A stretch of DNA of 64,000 bases from Ypsolopha sequella (lineage: Eukaryota > Arthropoda > Insecta > Lepidoptera > Ypsolophidae): NCBI GenBank assembly GCA_934047225.1, contig OW203992.1, positions 20,759,501-20,823,500 on the forward strand, in the 5' to 3' direction. Under the pieces are notes generated by a model. The model did no database searches, was not told the DNA's origin, and saw only the letters and a list, made by a program, of their open reading frames with translations. A program made the position numbers and the translations under genes. Below are positions 11,534-21,471 of the stretch, in pieces (position 1 is the stretch's first letter; each line of letters opens with the position of its first letter).

Positions 11534-11912
11534 CAGGGGTCTCCAAACTACGGCCCACGGACCAAGACCGGCCCGAGAGCACCACCAACCCGGCCCGCGG
11601 TCTCTGGCAGGACATGCCCGGTTTCTAAAGTTATGAGAATGTTATTAAAACCCTATTTCTAGGTGCACAGAAGACGCTTGTGCTAACTCCGTCGCAATGG
11701 TTTTAATCACACTTGCCCGAACTGTCAAGCCAAATTGCGAATGGAGCGGAGTACAGTCCTGCGCCCTGCACAAAAGATACCAGCTAGTATCAATACGGAA
11801 ATGTGCGCGTCAAACTATGGTATTTTGGAATTTTGAGCTATTTAGGTCATGGCCCTTGGAGCTATTGGGGGAATCAGTGTGGCCCTTAGACTAAAATGTT
11901 TGGAGACCCCTG
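11534..11912. mobile_element. Non-autonomous hAT transposon, 379 bp
   Basis: Perfect 15-bp terminal inverted repeats (CAGGGGTCTCCAAAC) bound the element. The 8 bp before it (GATAAGAC, 11526-11533) are repeated exactly after it (11913-11920). A perfect 8-bp target duplication and CAGGGG-type ends are the hallmarks of the hAT superfamily. There is no transposase; a plus-strand 65-codon frame inside is not recognisable. The identical duplications suggest fairly recent insertion. Confidence 0.93.
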
Positions 11913-12054
11913 GATAAGACCATTAACAAACAGCTATCTAGTCAACTAGTCAACCCAAGTTACTATTGTTGCTTGATCTTGATAGACTGACATATCTATT
12001 AAGTTATTATGTATATTGTTAATTTGATAGCGGTCGTTTTAGTAAGTCAATGTG

Positions 12055-13150
12055 AAATGCAATGTGAAATTCGCTTAGATTAAATTATTCGAAAATCATT
12101 TCGAGATTTAAGTTTAATTAGCGGTATTTTCGAATTTGTGGTCTAAAAATCCTCATGATGATGAATATTTTTACGAAAAAGCTGCAACTTTCATTTACCT
12201 TCGTGTGACGTCACTTGAGAAATGGCTGTTTAGAAATGTGTCCTTTGCTATCAAGATAAACTTATATTATTTTGCATCCGACTAATTTGACAGATGGATG
12301 ACAGATGAGTAGACAGACAGACACAGGCCATTTTTTTTAAGCAATCACATATCACAATCAGTATAATGTCTAAAATTCTCAAGTGACGTAATATCGGACA
12401 ATTCTTTAAAAAATCATAAAAAAATAATGGTTAATTTATATTCTAAAATAATTAAAGTGTCCTAAAATGGCGTAAAGTCTCTGAAAAAAAAAATGAAAAA
12501 AATAGTAGATTTGAGAAGGGGTCGTTTTGAGAAAGGGACAATTTTTGTCGAAGGGACATTTTGCGAACGGGACATTGTCCGCCTAAATGATTATGCACTA
12601 AGGGAATAAAGCAGTGTCTTACGTCACGGGCGGCATATTGAACCCTGAGCGTAACGAGGGACTCTAGAGTCCTGAGTAAAGCGAGGGGTTCAAGCTGCCC
12701 AAGACAAAGACAGGCTTTATTCCAGAGGAGCATACTCTACTTTTCACACCTTCTGCGAGACAATAAAAAGCTCGACATTTTTTATTTTTTATAATTCAAT
12801 AAAATTCACTGACAATCACAGCACCAAACACCGTCTTTTGTTTCACATTCTTTGTAAACGCTTTTTTTCTTTTTGTTGAATTCTGCTTATGGTGGCCAGT
12901 TCGATTTTCGAACAAACATCTTTACAATCCCATATGGGCATTTGTTTTCCACGAGTTCCCACACGAATTTGACGTTCCAAATTTAAATCACTTTAATCCC
13001 TAGGGATTTTCATATAACTTTATATCCTTTGAGATATAATGCGTTACTTTACGTTGAGGTTGTATGATATGTAATTGGACATTGTCCCTGCTGTTGTGGT
13101 GTGAAAAATATTTTAGAAATTAGGCTATGGGAATTGTTTAAAATCAAACA
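12055..13150 (+). repeat. Interspersed repeat L, copy 1 (interrupted)
   Basis: The segment from ATTTCGAGATTTAAGTTTAAT through CTCATGATGATGAAT and GTCACTTGAGAAATGGCTGT is repeated at 24,930-25,173 and continues at 31,635-31,850, where the second copy is split by the Copia element. The homology resumes near 13,110 (AGGCTATGGGAA), so about 12,470-13,105 looks like extra sequence in this copy. Non-coding. This copy serves as the empty site that proves the Copia insertion boundaries. Confidence 0.75.
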
Positions 13151-13524
13151 GATCTTTTCTAAATATCCTATCATCATTTTTCAAGTGTTTTTAAGAAGAA
13201 TACAACATTCAATTGAAGACTTGCAACCAAGGAGCGTAGTTTAAAATTTAGATTCCGTTTCAATTAATGTATCTGAGATCTGGGACACTGATTTAATATT
13301 TATTTATCTAGCGAATTGCAAACCAAGCTTTCACTTAGTAACTGAACTTCATCGTCACTAGATTTTGGGAAACGATAGGAGCTCTAATTTTATTAATCTT
13401 CATCGATAACGAAATAAAAAAAATAAGTTAGTTAAATTCCAAATAGAAAAAATGTAAGTACCTAGAAGCCTGAAATAATATTAACTATAGTAATAGTTTG
13501 AGAAGCTGAAATATTCGTTACATT
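13151..13524. other. Non-coding stretch, no gene recognised
   Basis: AT-rich, with no recognisable frame or repeat. Confidence 0.4.
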
Positions 13525-13616
13525 ATAGAGTGCATTACAAACTAAAAAAGATCAATCTGAAACAAATAATTTCTCGGCCCAGGACCTCTTGCTTGCACGG
13601 CAAGTGCGCTACTGCA
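13525..13616 (-). repeat. Fragment of tRNA-related SINE
   Basis: TAGAGTGCATTACAAACTA at the left is the tail sequence shared with 10,880 and 34,075. Read on the minus strand, the inner part (CAGTAGCGCACTTGCCGTG, then GCAAGCAAGAGGTCC) resembles the D-arm to anticodon-arm portion of a tRNA. The fragment is cut at its tRNA side by the foldback element that begins at 13617. Confidence 0.6.
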
Positions 13617-13772
13617 GGCGTAGCATAGTGTTTAATCGCGCGCGACGCCACTTGTTGAATCACAAGTGCAAGGAGAGACGTATTGTTTAATCGCAAAAAC
13701 ATCGTGTCACGCTCCTCGCACTTGTGATTCAACTAAGTTGCGTCGCGCGTGATTAAACACTACGCTACGCCC
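13617..13772. repeat. Foldback element with ~60-bp GC-rich arms
   Basis: GGCGTAGCATAGTGTTTAATC, with the following GCGCGACGCC...TTGAATCACAAGTGC, is mirrored at 13,708-13,772. It interrupts the SINE fragment to its left. The arms are notably CpG-rich compared with the surroundings. Non-coding. Confidence 0.8.
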
Positions 13773-13849
13773 GCTGGTCTGATACTGACTGCACCATCAA
13801 GGTATGTATGTACCCATCCTAGTCCGTTGAGTTTTTCTACTACACCGAA

Positions 13850-14450
13850 TTTTTGTAACTTATACACATAACTTAACATACTTGATACACGACGCGGAGC
13901 ACGGTCTCCACCTCCAGTCTTACTTTGGATATATCCTCCACCTCCATACTATATACATAAAATATAAAAAATAAATGTCACCTTACATATTGGTTTCAAT
14001 GGAACCGTTTATACACAACGTGTAACAGAAAGGTGTAACCATATTTGAAGAGCTTGTTCAGTCAATAACTTTTTCAGCTTATTCAGTCAACGGTATACAA
14101 CAACTTTTACTATGGAAACAACCCTGAAATCTCAAAAAAACAATCTGCCCTTCCATACATTTCGGCCGAGCGGCATTGCATTTTTCTATGAAATAATCAT
14201 TTTTTTTCGAGATACATGGTTGTCTCCATAGTAAAAGTTGTTGTATACCATTGACTGAATAAGCTCTTCAAATATGGTTACACCTTTCTGTTACAAGTTG
14301 TGTATAAACGGTTCCATTGAAACCAGTATGTAAGGTGATATTTTATGTATATGGAGGTGGAGGATATATCCAAAGTAAGACTGGAGGTGGAGACCGTGCT
14401 CCGCGTCGTGTATCAAGTATGTTAAGTTATGTGTATAAGTTACAAAAATT
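13850..14450. repeat. Large palindrome, about 600 bp
   Basis: The two halves are near-exact reverse complements from TTTTTGTAACTTATACAC at the left to the matching TTACAAAAA at the right. They include the GGAGGTGGAGGATATATCC and GACCGTGCTCCGCGTCGTG blocks. The centre is a smaller foldback MITE (family M2, 14,012-14,304). The arms are about 260 bp and very similar, implying a recent origin by inverted duplication around the MITE or a large foldback transposon. Non-coding. Confidence 0.88.
14012..14304. repeat. Foldback MITE family M2, copy 1
   Basis: Ends ACACAACGTGTAACAGAAAG and its mirror. The internal mirrored blocks TTGAAGAGCTTGTTCAGTCAA and CAACAACTTTTACTATGG are shared with copies at 50392-50661 and 60688-60933. 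It occupies the centre of the 600-bp palindrome. Confidence 0.85.
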
Positions 14451-14457
14451 TTATTTT

Positions 14458-14669
14458 TAGCCAAATTCATACTGTAGACTCGGGAAGTGGTCAGGACCAA
14501 GGTACAATGACCCTTTTTGTGAAAAATGCTAAATAAAATTTAGACTTCCTATACTAATTGACTCGGAGTTGTTCGTAAATTAATAAAGGGGCACAATTTT
14601 TTTTTCCATGTTCTGCAAAAAAGGTCATTTAACCTTGGTCCTGACTACTTACAGTATGATTTTGGCTAT
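14458..14669. repeat. M1-related foldback MITE
   Basis: TAGCCAAATTCATACTG...GGTCAGGACCAAGGT is mirrored at the right end as ACCTTGGTCCTGAC...CAGTATGATTTTGGCTA. The same CATACTG...GACTCGG-type arms occur in the M1 group (36318, 38660, 40034, 54453). Non-coding. Confidence 0.75.
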
Positions 14670-15659
14670 ATAAACAAAAGTCAATACTTATACTAATATC
14701 GTTTTCAATCGAACCGATTAGCCTTGTGGCATATGTAGATATTGCGTCAAACTAGGATTGTGTCAAAATGGGACGAAATCTAAATAAATATTTCAAAATG
14801 CCGACTTTTACTTCTTACTCACTACAGTTCCATCATTACTGTTCGGATCTTTTTTGCGCCACTTTGATGATAATGAGTTTTTGTTTTTTTTTTGCGTTAT
14901 TGTGGAGTAAGGGTACGGTCATCAGATCACAATAAACAACTATTTTCCACTATAAACACTCACGATTCGGTGACAATCCTCAATAAATGTCAAAAATCGT
15001 GGGCAAAAATTGTCTGTCAAACTGCAGCTAACTTGTTGTTTAACAGGCCACTATATACCACCATGGTATGTACTATGGTGGTTGGTTTATTTTGTTTATT
15101 TACCGACTTGCCAACAATAGCTGAGCGTGTTTATTACGTTGAATCTGATGACCATATTCGAAGTCTAATATTAGTCTGAGACCTCACCTCTGTCCATAGA
15201 CAATACGTCTATGCCTCTGTCATATGGAAAAAAAACGCTTTGGATTCAGATGATACCAGGTCTCGTACATACATACAAACGTACGCGTGAAACGCATAAC
15301 CCCTCTCTTAATCCAGGGCTAAAATAATTCGCTAGCAGGTCGCAAAATAACAACAATATTTCATAGAACTTTACGATGTAAATGTGATAACAATATATCT
15401 ATACTTGCTTATCCATATTTTAAACTTGGGATGCCTTGACCTGGGGCCAGATAATATACAAGGTCCATTCACTGTAGCTATTGCTCAGATAGCCAGAACT
15501 GTAGGAACGCATGTTGAAATCTGCAACTGTGACACAATGATCGACCCCAGCCGACGCCAATGCACTTACTGGATTCTATCTAATGGGACAACAAGCGGCA
15601 ACTTCACGTCCCAAAAACTTTGCAGTGTAATCTTGGAAGGCCTCGCTTATAACGGAATC
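14670..15659. other. Non-coding stretch, no gene recognised
   Basis: Two plus-strand frames of about 95 codons (14892-15179, 15384-15665) are open, but I see no domain, splice logic or codon pattern supporting them. Confidence 0.35.
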
Positions 15660-15975
15660 TATTAAGGCGATTACCGTCGCCAAATTAGCAGGTCGATGTT
15701 TGTCTGTATGAATATCGACGGAAACGACATTGAAATAACGTTCAAATCAGTGCAGAATGCGTGGTGGCTGTTACGATGCTCGCTGCGTCCTTGAAAGGGC
15801 AAAATAGGAGAAAATAATACTTTTCACATGGGCGTCATTGTTCGATTGAATAATTCTATGTTATATTTATAGCTATCAAGTTTATCTATTTATCAAAGCA
15901 TAAATGAATTAAATCACCTAAGCCGCTTAGGAGCAGTAGGAAATTCAAGCCAAAAAACACCATTCAGTTGAAACA
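15660..15975 (+). repeat. Interspersed repeat R2, copy 1
   Basis: The stretch starting TTAAGGCGATTACCGTCGCC and ending near AAAAACACCATTCAGTTG is repeated in the same orientation at 63,693-64,000, with scattered substitutions. The TTA-led start and its short inner hairpin (GGCGATTACCGTCGCC) suggest a DNA-transposon-derived repeat. No open reading frame. Confidence 0.8.
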
Positions 15976-16749
15976 ATTTTTCATATAGAAGTTTTGGTGG
16001 TACGAAAAAGAAAAATGTTATATATGTTGTCCTAGAGTTGATAATCCATAATACATTTTTTCAATATTTTTGGTTTGGCCATAAAAGAGGAGTAGGCTTT
16101 TGAAAGTACCCATTTGGCGGTATTAAGGGCCTTAATGTACCTTATAATGAATGCGTATTGCGTGCCACGCATAGCGAGCTTGATAAAACATTCAAATTGA
16201 TAAATCTTAACTGCCTCTATGTATTTTAGTTTGTAGGAGCTTGCAGGGTCTCCTGCTGAGGCCGTGAAGTGATGGAGCTAAGATAACAAGGCCGTTCCTT
16301 GTTAAGACTCAGGCGTCGGCGGATCGGGAGCGCGAGCGCTTGTCTGCCGACAGGAGAGATCCTATCTCATTTATTTATCAATAACACTAACGAGACAACT
16401 TCGCCTTCCTGCACTGACATTATCCATGTACAAGTACCTGGGGTAATTCTTCTCTTCTTTGTTCTGTTCTGCACTTTAAAAATTATAATAAGATTTCAAT
16501 TTTTGCTTGACCGATGATTTAAGCCTCATCGAAGAAAACGTTCCGTTTTTGTTCACAAAAACTCTCAAGAGTTTCTAAACCTTCAATAGGTACCTAGTTT
16601 TATAGATTATGGGTCATTTGCAAATTCTCTCAGTCCTGTTTAATTTGACGGATCGAGTGAGAAATTGCTAATTAAAATAAACGAGTAAATATTTTTGGCG
16701 CAGCGATGGGATACACAATTAGTTTAGACAGGTATGTCTAAGCAGTGTT

Positions 16750-17130
16750 AGTTTTAAAACGTGCGAAAGTGCTGCCCCATTAGATAAAAAAAGTCTTACT
16801 TGCTAGAATTGAAAATTTGCTCAACTAAACGTCTTGAAATGGCAATGAACTATTTTTACACAGCAAAGTTTTCGAAAACAACATCTTTTTTTAGCTAGAA
16901 TTTTAACCTAAAGCGGTTGTTCTTAGCAAAAATTAACATTTTAGCTCATCGAAGACGTTGTCTATGAAAACTGTGCTATGTAAAAATTGTTCATTGCTAT
17001 TTCTAGACAATCTGCTGCTAAATGTCTAATTTACTTGATCAGATTTTCAATAATCAATCGTGTAAATAATCATCAAGTAAAAAATTATTCTTTTTTCTAA
17101 AGTGGCAGCACTTTCACATGTTGTAACGCT
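16750..17130. repeat. MITE, about 380 bp, partly mirrored arms
   Basis: AAACGTGCGAAAGTGCTGCC at the left matches GGCAGCACTTTCACATGTT at the right. Internal blocks (GGCAATGAACTATTTTTACA and its mirror; CAAAGTTTTC) also pair. Degenerate arms suggest an older insertion. Confidence 0.7.
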
Positions 17131-19450
17131 TTAACCAGGAAACTACGTTTGTTATATGGGACAAGGAAATAAGATACCTCCATCGAGAAGAACCGTGAAG
17201 CGCAACAAGACAAGAGGAAACTACGATTGCATTACGTGACTAAAAATAAATAAACAATGTACGAAAACATTTTTTTCAAACGTCTTCGTATTTTTCTATG
17301 AAGAAATACAGAAGTGTCGTCAGAGCTTAAGTAGACAGCACAATCGGTCGAAAGTTAAAGAGACGCGACAAACGGCTCCACACAATGGGCTAAATTGTTG
17401 GCAGACTCGAAAGTTGCCTGCGACAAGGCTGCACTGAATGACGTACGTTTTATTATCTATTCAAATTATTGTTTTCTATTGTTTCATGCAATTTCCTCAT
17501 CGACGCAACGGACGCATCAACTTCACACAACGATCGGCATCGCAACATCCGACCACCATCTCTCTTACACAATACATTTTATCAATAATATCTAACTCAG
17601 GACCAGGTACGTATATCTTTATTAAATTAGGAGTAACTCTGCAAATTACTTAACTCTGGTCGTCAAATTATAACGGGGTTGGTAAATAAACTAGTACGCT
17701 TTACAACATCTACAGAACTGATATTCAGGATATCGTAGATTTTGCTAGATAAATAACGTAGATTTGCTACTTTTCTTCAATATTATTATGTATTTACTGT
17801 TATTAGACCCGATGTAAGTAACCGTCCTCCTCATAGAATGACAAAAGATATGTAGTTAGCGTTTCTCCTGTGAAATCTAAGATTGACACCCTCGATAACA
17901 AAAAGCTCAAAAGCCCGACCATGTAGGATTTTTCTAATTCCGAGCTAGATATGCTAGATGCTTGAGCATTTCATCGAACATTAAACATGAATACACAACT
18001 AGTTGAGAGGGTGAAGGGGACAGGGACTGGGGAGGGGACGGAGATGGCAGCAGGAGCCATGGCTGCGTCGACCTGAGTGCCTGTGATGTTTCAGTGCGGC
18101 TATCTCGAGGGACTGCGCACATCACTCGGTGGCTGGACGCAGAAAGTAAAATCTTGGTACTGGGGACGACCTCTAGTAAGTGTATGGCCCTCGGACCGGC
18201 CTCTACTTCAGCGATATGTCCTAGCACATTAACGACATCTTGCACGATACCTTCCTAACTTTTTAAAATACCATTGGACTTCTGGCTTCAAAATCGAACA
18301 AAACTCGCTTGGTGTTAGACCTTCCTGTATGTTTTCACGTTACTTTTATCGTTGCACTTCGTTTCGGTGTTTATTTTACTGCCTCGTAGTTATAATTTGA
18401 CCCATCGAAATGAACTTTTCTAAAGTAGTATTGCACAGTTTTTAATTGGTTTTTCATACCGGTTTTCCATTAGCTGTAGAGGTAACCTGTATTCATCGAA
18501 TGGGGTCCAATAAATCTGATGCATGAAATTTTTTATCTCTTATTTTAATATCATTCGGTTATCGTCACGTATTTCCAGTACCTTTTATTAGCCATCAAAA
18601 AATTCATTCAAATATTCGTAATAATCACTAGAAAATGTTTCCTAGGTATGTTCACTCGTGCTTTTATTTTATCGTTAAGTTTTTTATGTTCAGTTCAACT
18701 ATTTTAATTTACTTCTTATCTTCTTCCTATATACCTACACTTCAGTAAATCTTCCCAGCTCAGAAGAAACTTGTCGAAACTGTTCATACATCTTACACTT
18801 GTAAAATATAACTCACTTCGAACCACGCCACCGAGTGATCGATACGCATGTATTCAGGCCTCCAGCACACATTACACAGCTTCTAGAACATCCGACCAAC
18901 TGATCAACAGTAACTGAGCGGCACAAGATTGTATCTCGACAACTAACACTGAACTACCACAATTCATATTCATACTCTATGGAAAGGACAAGTGATTTGT
19001 CCAGGGCAGTGCCCCTTATTTACCGGTATTTTAGTGGAGTCCTGTGCAATTCAGATTTCGCCATGCCGTTGTAGCTACTCGTCAAAATGTAAGAAATCTT
19101 TCTATTATATACCGAAAAGACAGCTGCCCTGGACGAATTTTCAAACGCTGTTTATTAAATTCTGATAGAGTTGCGGTCCTTTGCCATTCAGCTACATCGA
19201 CTAAAACTATCATCATTTAGAGGCTGATAAATATTTGCTATTGGCATCGTAGAATCAGACTAAACTGTAGAGTTATGTGGTACGGAATCAGCAACAATAG
19301 GTTGCACAGTAAAACAAATAGTTTTAATCATACCTATTCCTGTACATATTTTTTCTTTTGCACCTTTTAAAATAAGTATATCAACCAAATTAAGCTAAAC
19401 TTCTGAAATACCTAAATTACAACTAAACCAATAAATACATCGTATTACAG
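17131..19450. other. Probable intronic or upstream sequence of the PDZ gene
   Basis: No coding exon can be defended. A GC-richer block at 18,000-18,245 has an open minus-strand frame, and a plus-strand acceptor/donor-like pair (TTTCAG at about 18,092, GTAAGT at about 18,175). No frame is recognisable. A small inverted repeat (TTGTCCAGGGCAG with CTGCCCTGGACGAA) lies at about 18,985-19,140. Confidence 0.35.
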
Positions 19451-19720
19451 GAACTGGCACACAAGTTATCCCGAAGCTTCGACATGAAAGAGGAAGGTGG
19501 GGCTTTATTGGAGGAGCGAGGAGGAATTCGAAGACACCAATCGATGCAGAGGCTCGGGCACGGCGAGTCCGCGATGGACGACGGTCGAGCAGCCAGGGTC
19601 GTGTCGGACCACCACGGCAACTTACAAATAAGCGTCAAGAAAACTAAGCCAATTTTGGGCATAGCCATTGAAGGAGGGGCCAATACGAAGCACCCGCTGC
19701 CAAGGATAATAAATATTCAT
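19451..19720 (+). CDS. Whirlin/dyschronic-like PDZ protein, internal exon (start of last PDZ domain)
   Basis: A 90-codon phase-0 exon between a consensus acceptor (TTACAG) and donor (GTAAGA). It starts ELAHKLSRSFD and ends in the first half of a PDZ domain: the carboxylate-binding loop and strand are ILGIAIEGGANTKHPLPRI, after a charged linker with RRHQSMQRLGHG. This order is what I recall of the third, C-terminal PDZ domain of whirlin (vertebrate WHRN; Drosophila dyschronic), a scaffold of sensory hair-cell and neuronal complexes. The upstream PDZ domains are not in the window or not recognisable, so the gene extends to the left. Family identity is recognition, not a search. Confidence 0.8.
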
Positions 19721-20196
19721 GTAAGATCAACTAGACAGTAATTTAGCACCAAATAAACTTTATTGGCATTTTGCCCTTTTGATTTAAGTGTCTCTAAAGT
19801 TTCAGAATCTTCAGAAGAACGTTTAAATTATATGACCCTGTCAATTGCACACAATCGAAAAGTACCAACCACAGTTTATAGTTCCTAAGTAACATTTGAG
19901 CAGTTTTATTGTAATGTTAGCTCAGAAGTTTATGGACGTGTCAGTAATACTTCTTCTTCTTCATCTTTGGTGGGCTCGCTTTCCGTACCTAGTATTGCAT
20001 TTACATCTTTGTGCGTGGAAAGAGTGGGACTGGCTATACTAGCCAGCCCAGCACACGCCAGAATCCCAATAGGCGACCTAGATCACCACAGTACTGGCGT
20101 AACGTCCCCGGTTCACCGAGCATCTTAGCCCGTTGTGTGCTGACACCTACGCAATACCTCTTGTTCTGTATCATATCTCTTTCCTTCCATGTCCAG

Positions 20197-20337
20197 GAGC
20201 ACGGAGCAGCGTATGAAGCTGGCGGTCTGGAGGTCGGGCAGCTGATCCTCGCAGTGGACGGGCACAGGGTCGAGGGTCTGCAGCATCAGGACGTCGCGAG
20301 ACTCATCGCGGAGTCGTTTGCGCAGAAAGATAAGCCG
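20197..20337 (+). CDS. Whirlin/dyschronic-like PDZ protein, penultimate coding exon
   Basis: A 47-codon phase-0 exon (acceptor GTCCAG, donor GTAAGA). It encodes EHGAAYEAGGLEVGQLILAV, followed by DGHRVEGLQHQDVARLIAES. That is the core of a PDZ domain: the AG-L-VGD-like turn, the I-L-VDG strand and the H-D-A-I-type helix that lines the ligand groove. It joins the previous exon with no frame change. The intron is 476 bp and contains no repeat I can identify. Confidence 0.88.
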
Positions 20338-21390
20338 GTAAGATCCTTCAAACATTCACTTTTTCACCATCAGCTATACAACTGATTAATGCTAGTTATT
20401 CTTTGGCTAAACGCATGGCAAATCACAACCTTCCGCTGTAGTCCATCGACAGAAAATGTGGGTCATAGTATTCAAAGTACAGCATTTACCAGTTTCTCCT
20501 CTCACATGGCAGCTATAAAGATTTCATCTACCTCTGTCCTCAATGTAAACAAAGCTATTTCTGGCCTTTTCTTTAGTGAATAAGTCAATGGATAAGTCCT
20601 TTTACGCTAGCATTCAGCCCCTATTGTTCCATATTTAATAAGGTACGAGTACATACTCATACATTGCAAAACATCTTCGGTTCCACTACTGTCTGACTTG
20701 TTTTGTTAGTAATAAACAATGCAGCTGCCTCAGATATAACAATGCTTCCTTATAAGGTCACAACTCTTAACTAGGAAAACGCCCATTTTCCAAGGGTGCG
20801 CCTGCCTTGAATTATGCACTTTGGACCACAAAGAATCTGGAGCGAAATATTTGATTTTTATCGAATACAAGAGAGATCATAATATTGATGGAATCAGTTC
20901 ATTGCGTTCAAAGGTTTATCTAAGGTTTTTTTAGTGTAGGCTCTGTATTTATCTTGTAGGATAATAGCAAAAGACGTAACTTAGTAAGGATCCCGGAAAT
21001 TTGGCTAAGGACCAGCTGATAGCTTTTGAAAGAGGTGTTTAGTCTATAATCCTAGCATTTTGGCGAAATTCCAGACTCACTCTAGTACGATAACATAAAA
21101 GTGATCCAAAAATCCTTCAGCGCAGGAACGAGCCGGTCGGTTAGGTTAGAAGGTTAGTTATATGGTGAGTCACGGAACTTGGTTCCCTGGACCTTCGTGG
21201 TTATTTTCTTATGACAACCAAGAAATCCTTCAGTTGTTATCTCAATAGCCAAAGTCCCGGGATCACAGAGGAAAATTATTGCGACATAATAAAATACAAA
21301 TATACAATTTGAAAAAAAGTTAAATAATGAATCGTATTTACAAACCGACCACATCTTCATCTTAAACAGTTTTTTCTTGTTTCGTTTCAG

Positions 21391-21471
21391 GAAATCGAGT
21401 TTCTAGTGATCGAAGCGAAAAAGTCGAATCTAGAGCCGAAACCAACGGCCCTGATATTTTTAGAGGCCTAA
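21391..21471 (+). CDS. Whirlin/dyschronic-like PDZ protein, last coding exon with stop
   Basis: After an acceptor TTTCAG, 26 codons and a TAA complete the PDZ domain (EIEFLVIEAKKSNLEPK) and end the protein with ...TALIFLEA. The last beta-strand ends about 17 residues before the C-terminus, which is how whirlin proteins finish. The three exons together give about 163 residues covering linker plus PDZ3. All introns are phase 0. The conserved reading frame and intact splice sites argue for a functional host gene, the only one in the window. Confidence 0.85.
   Translation, partial: EIEFLVIEAKKSNLEPKPTALIFLEA

Noticed and set aside
18000..18245. GC-richer block with a 103-codon minus-strand frame and plus-strand acceptor/donor-like pair
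   Set aside because: No frame on either strand matches a family I recognise, and two plus-strand frames are equally open. Without transcript data an exon call would be a guess.
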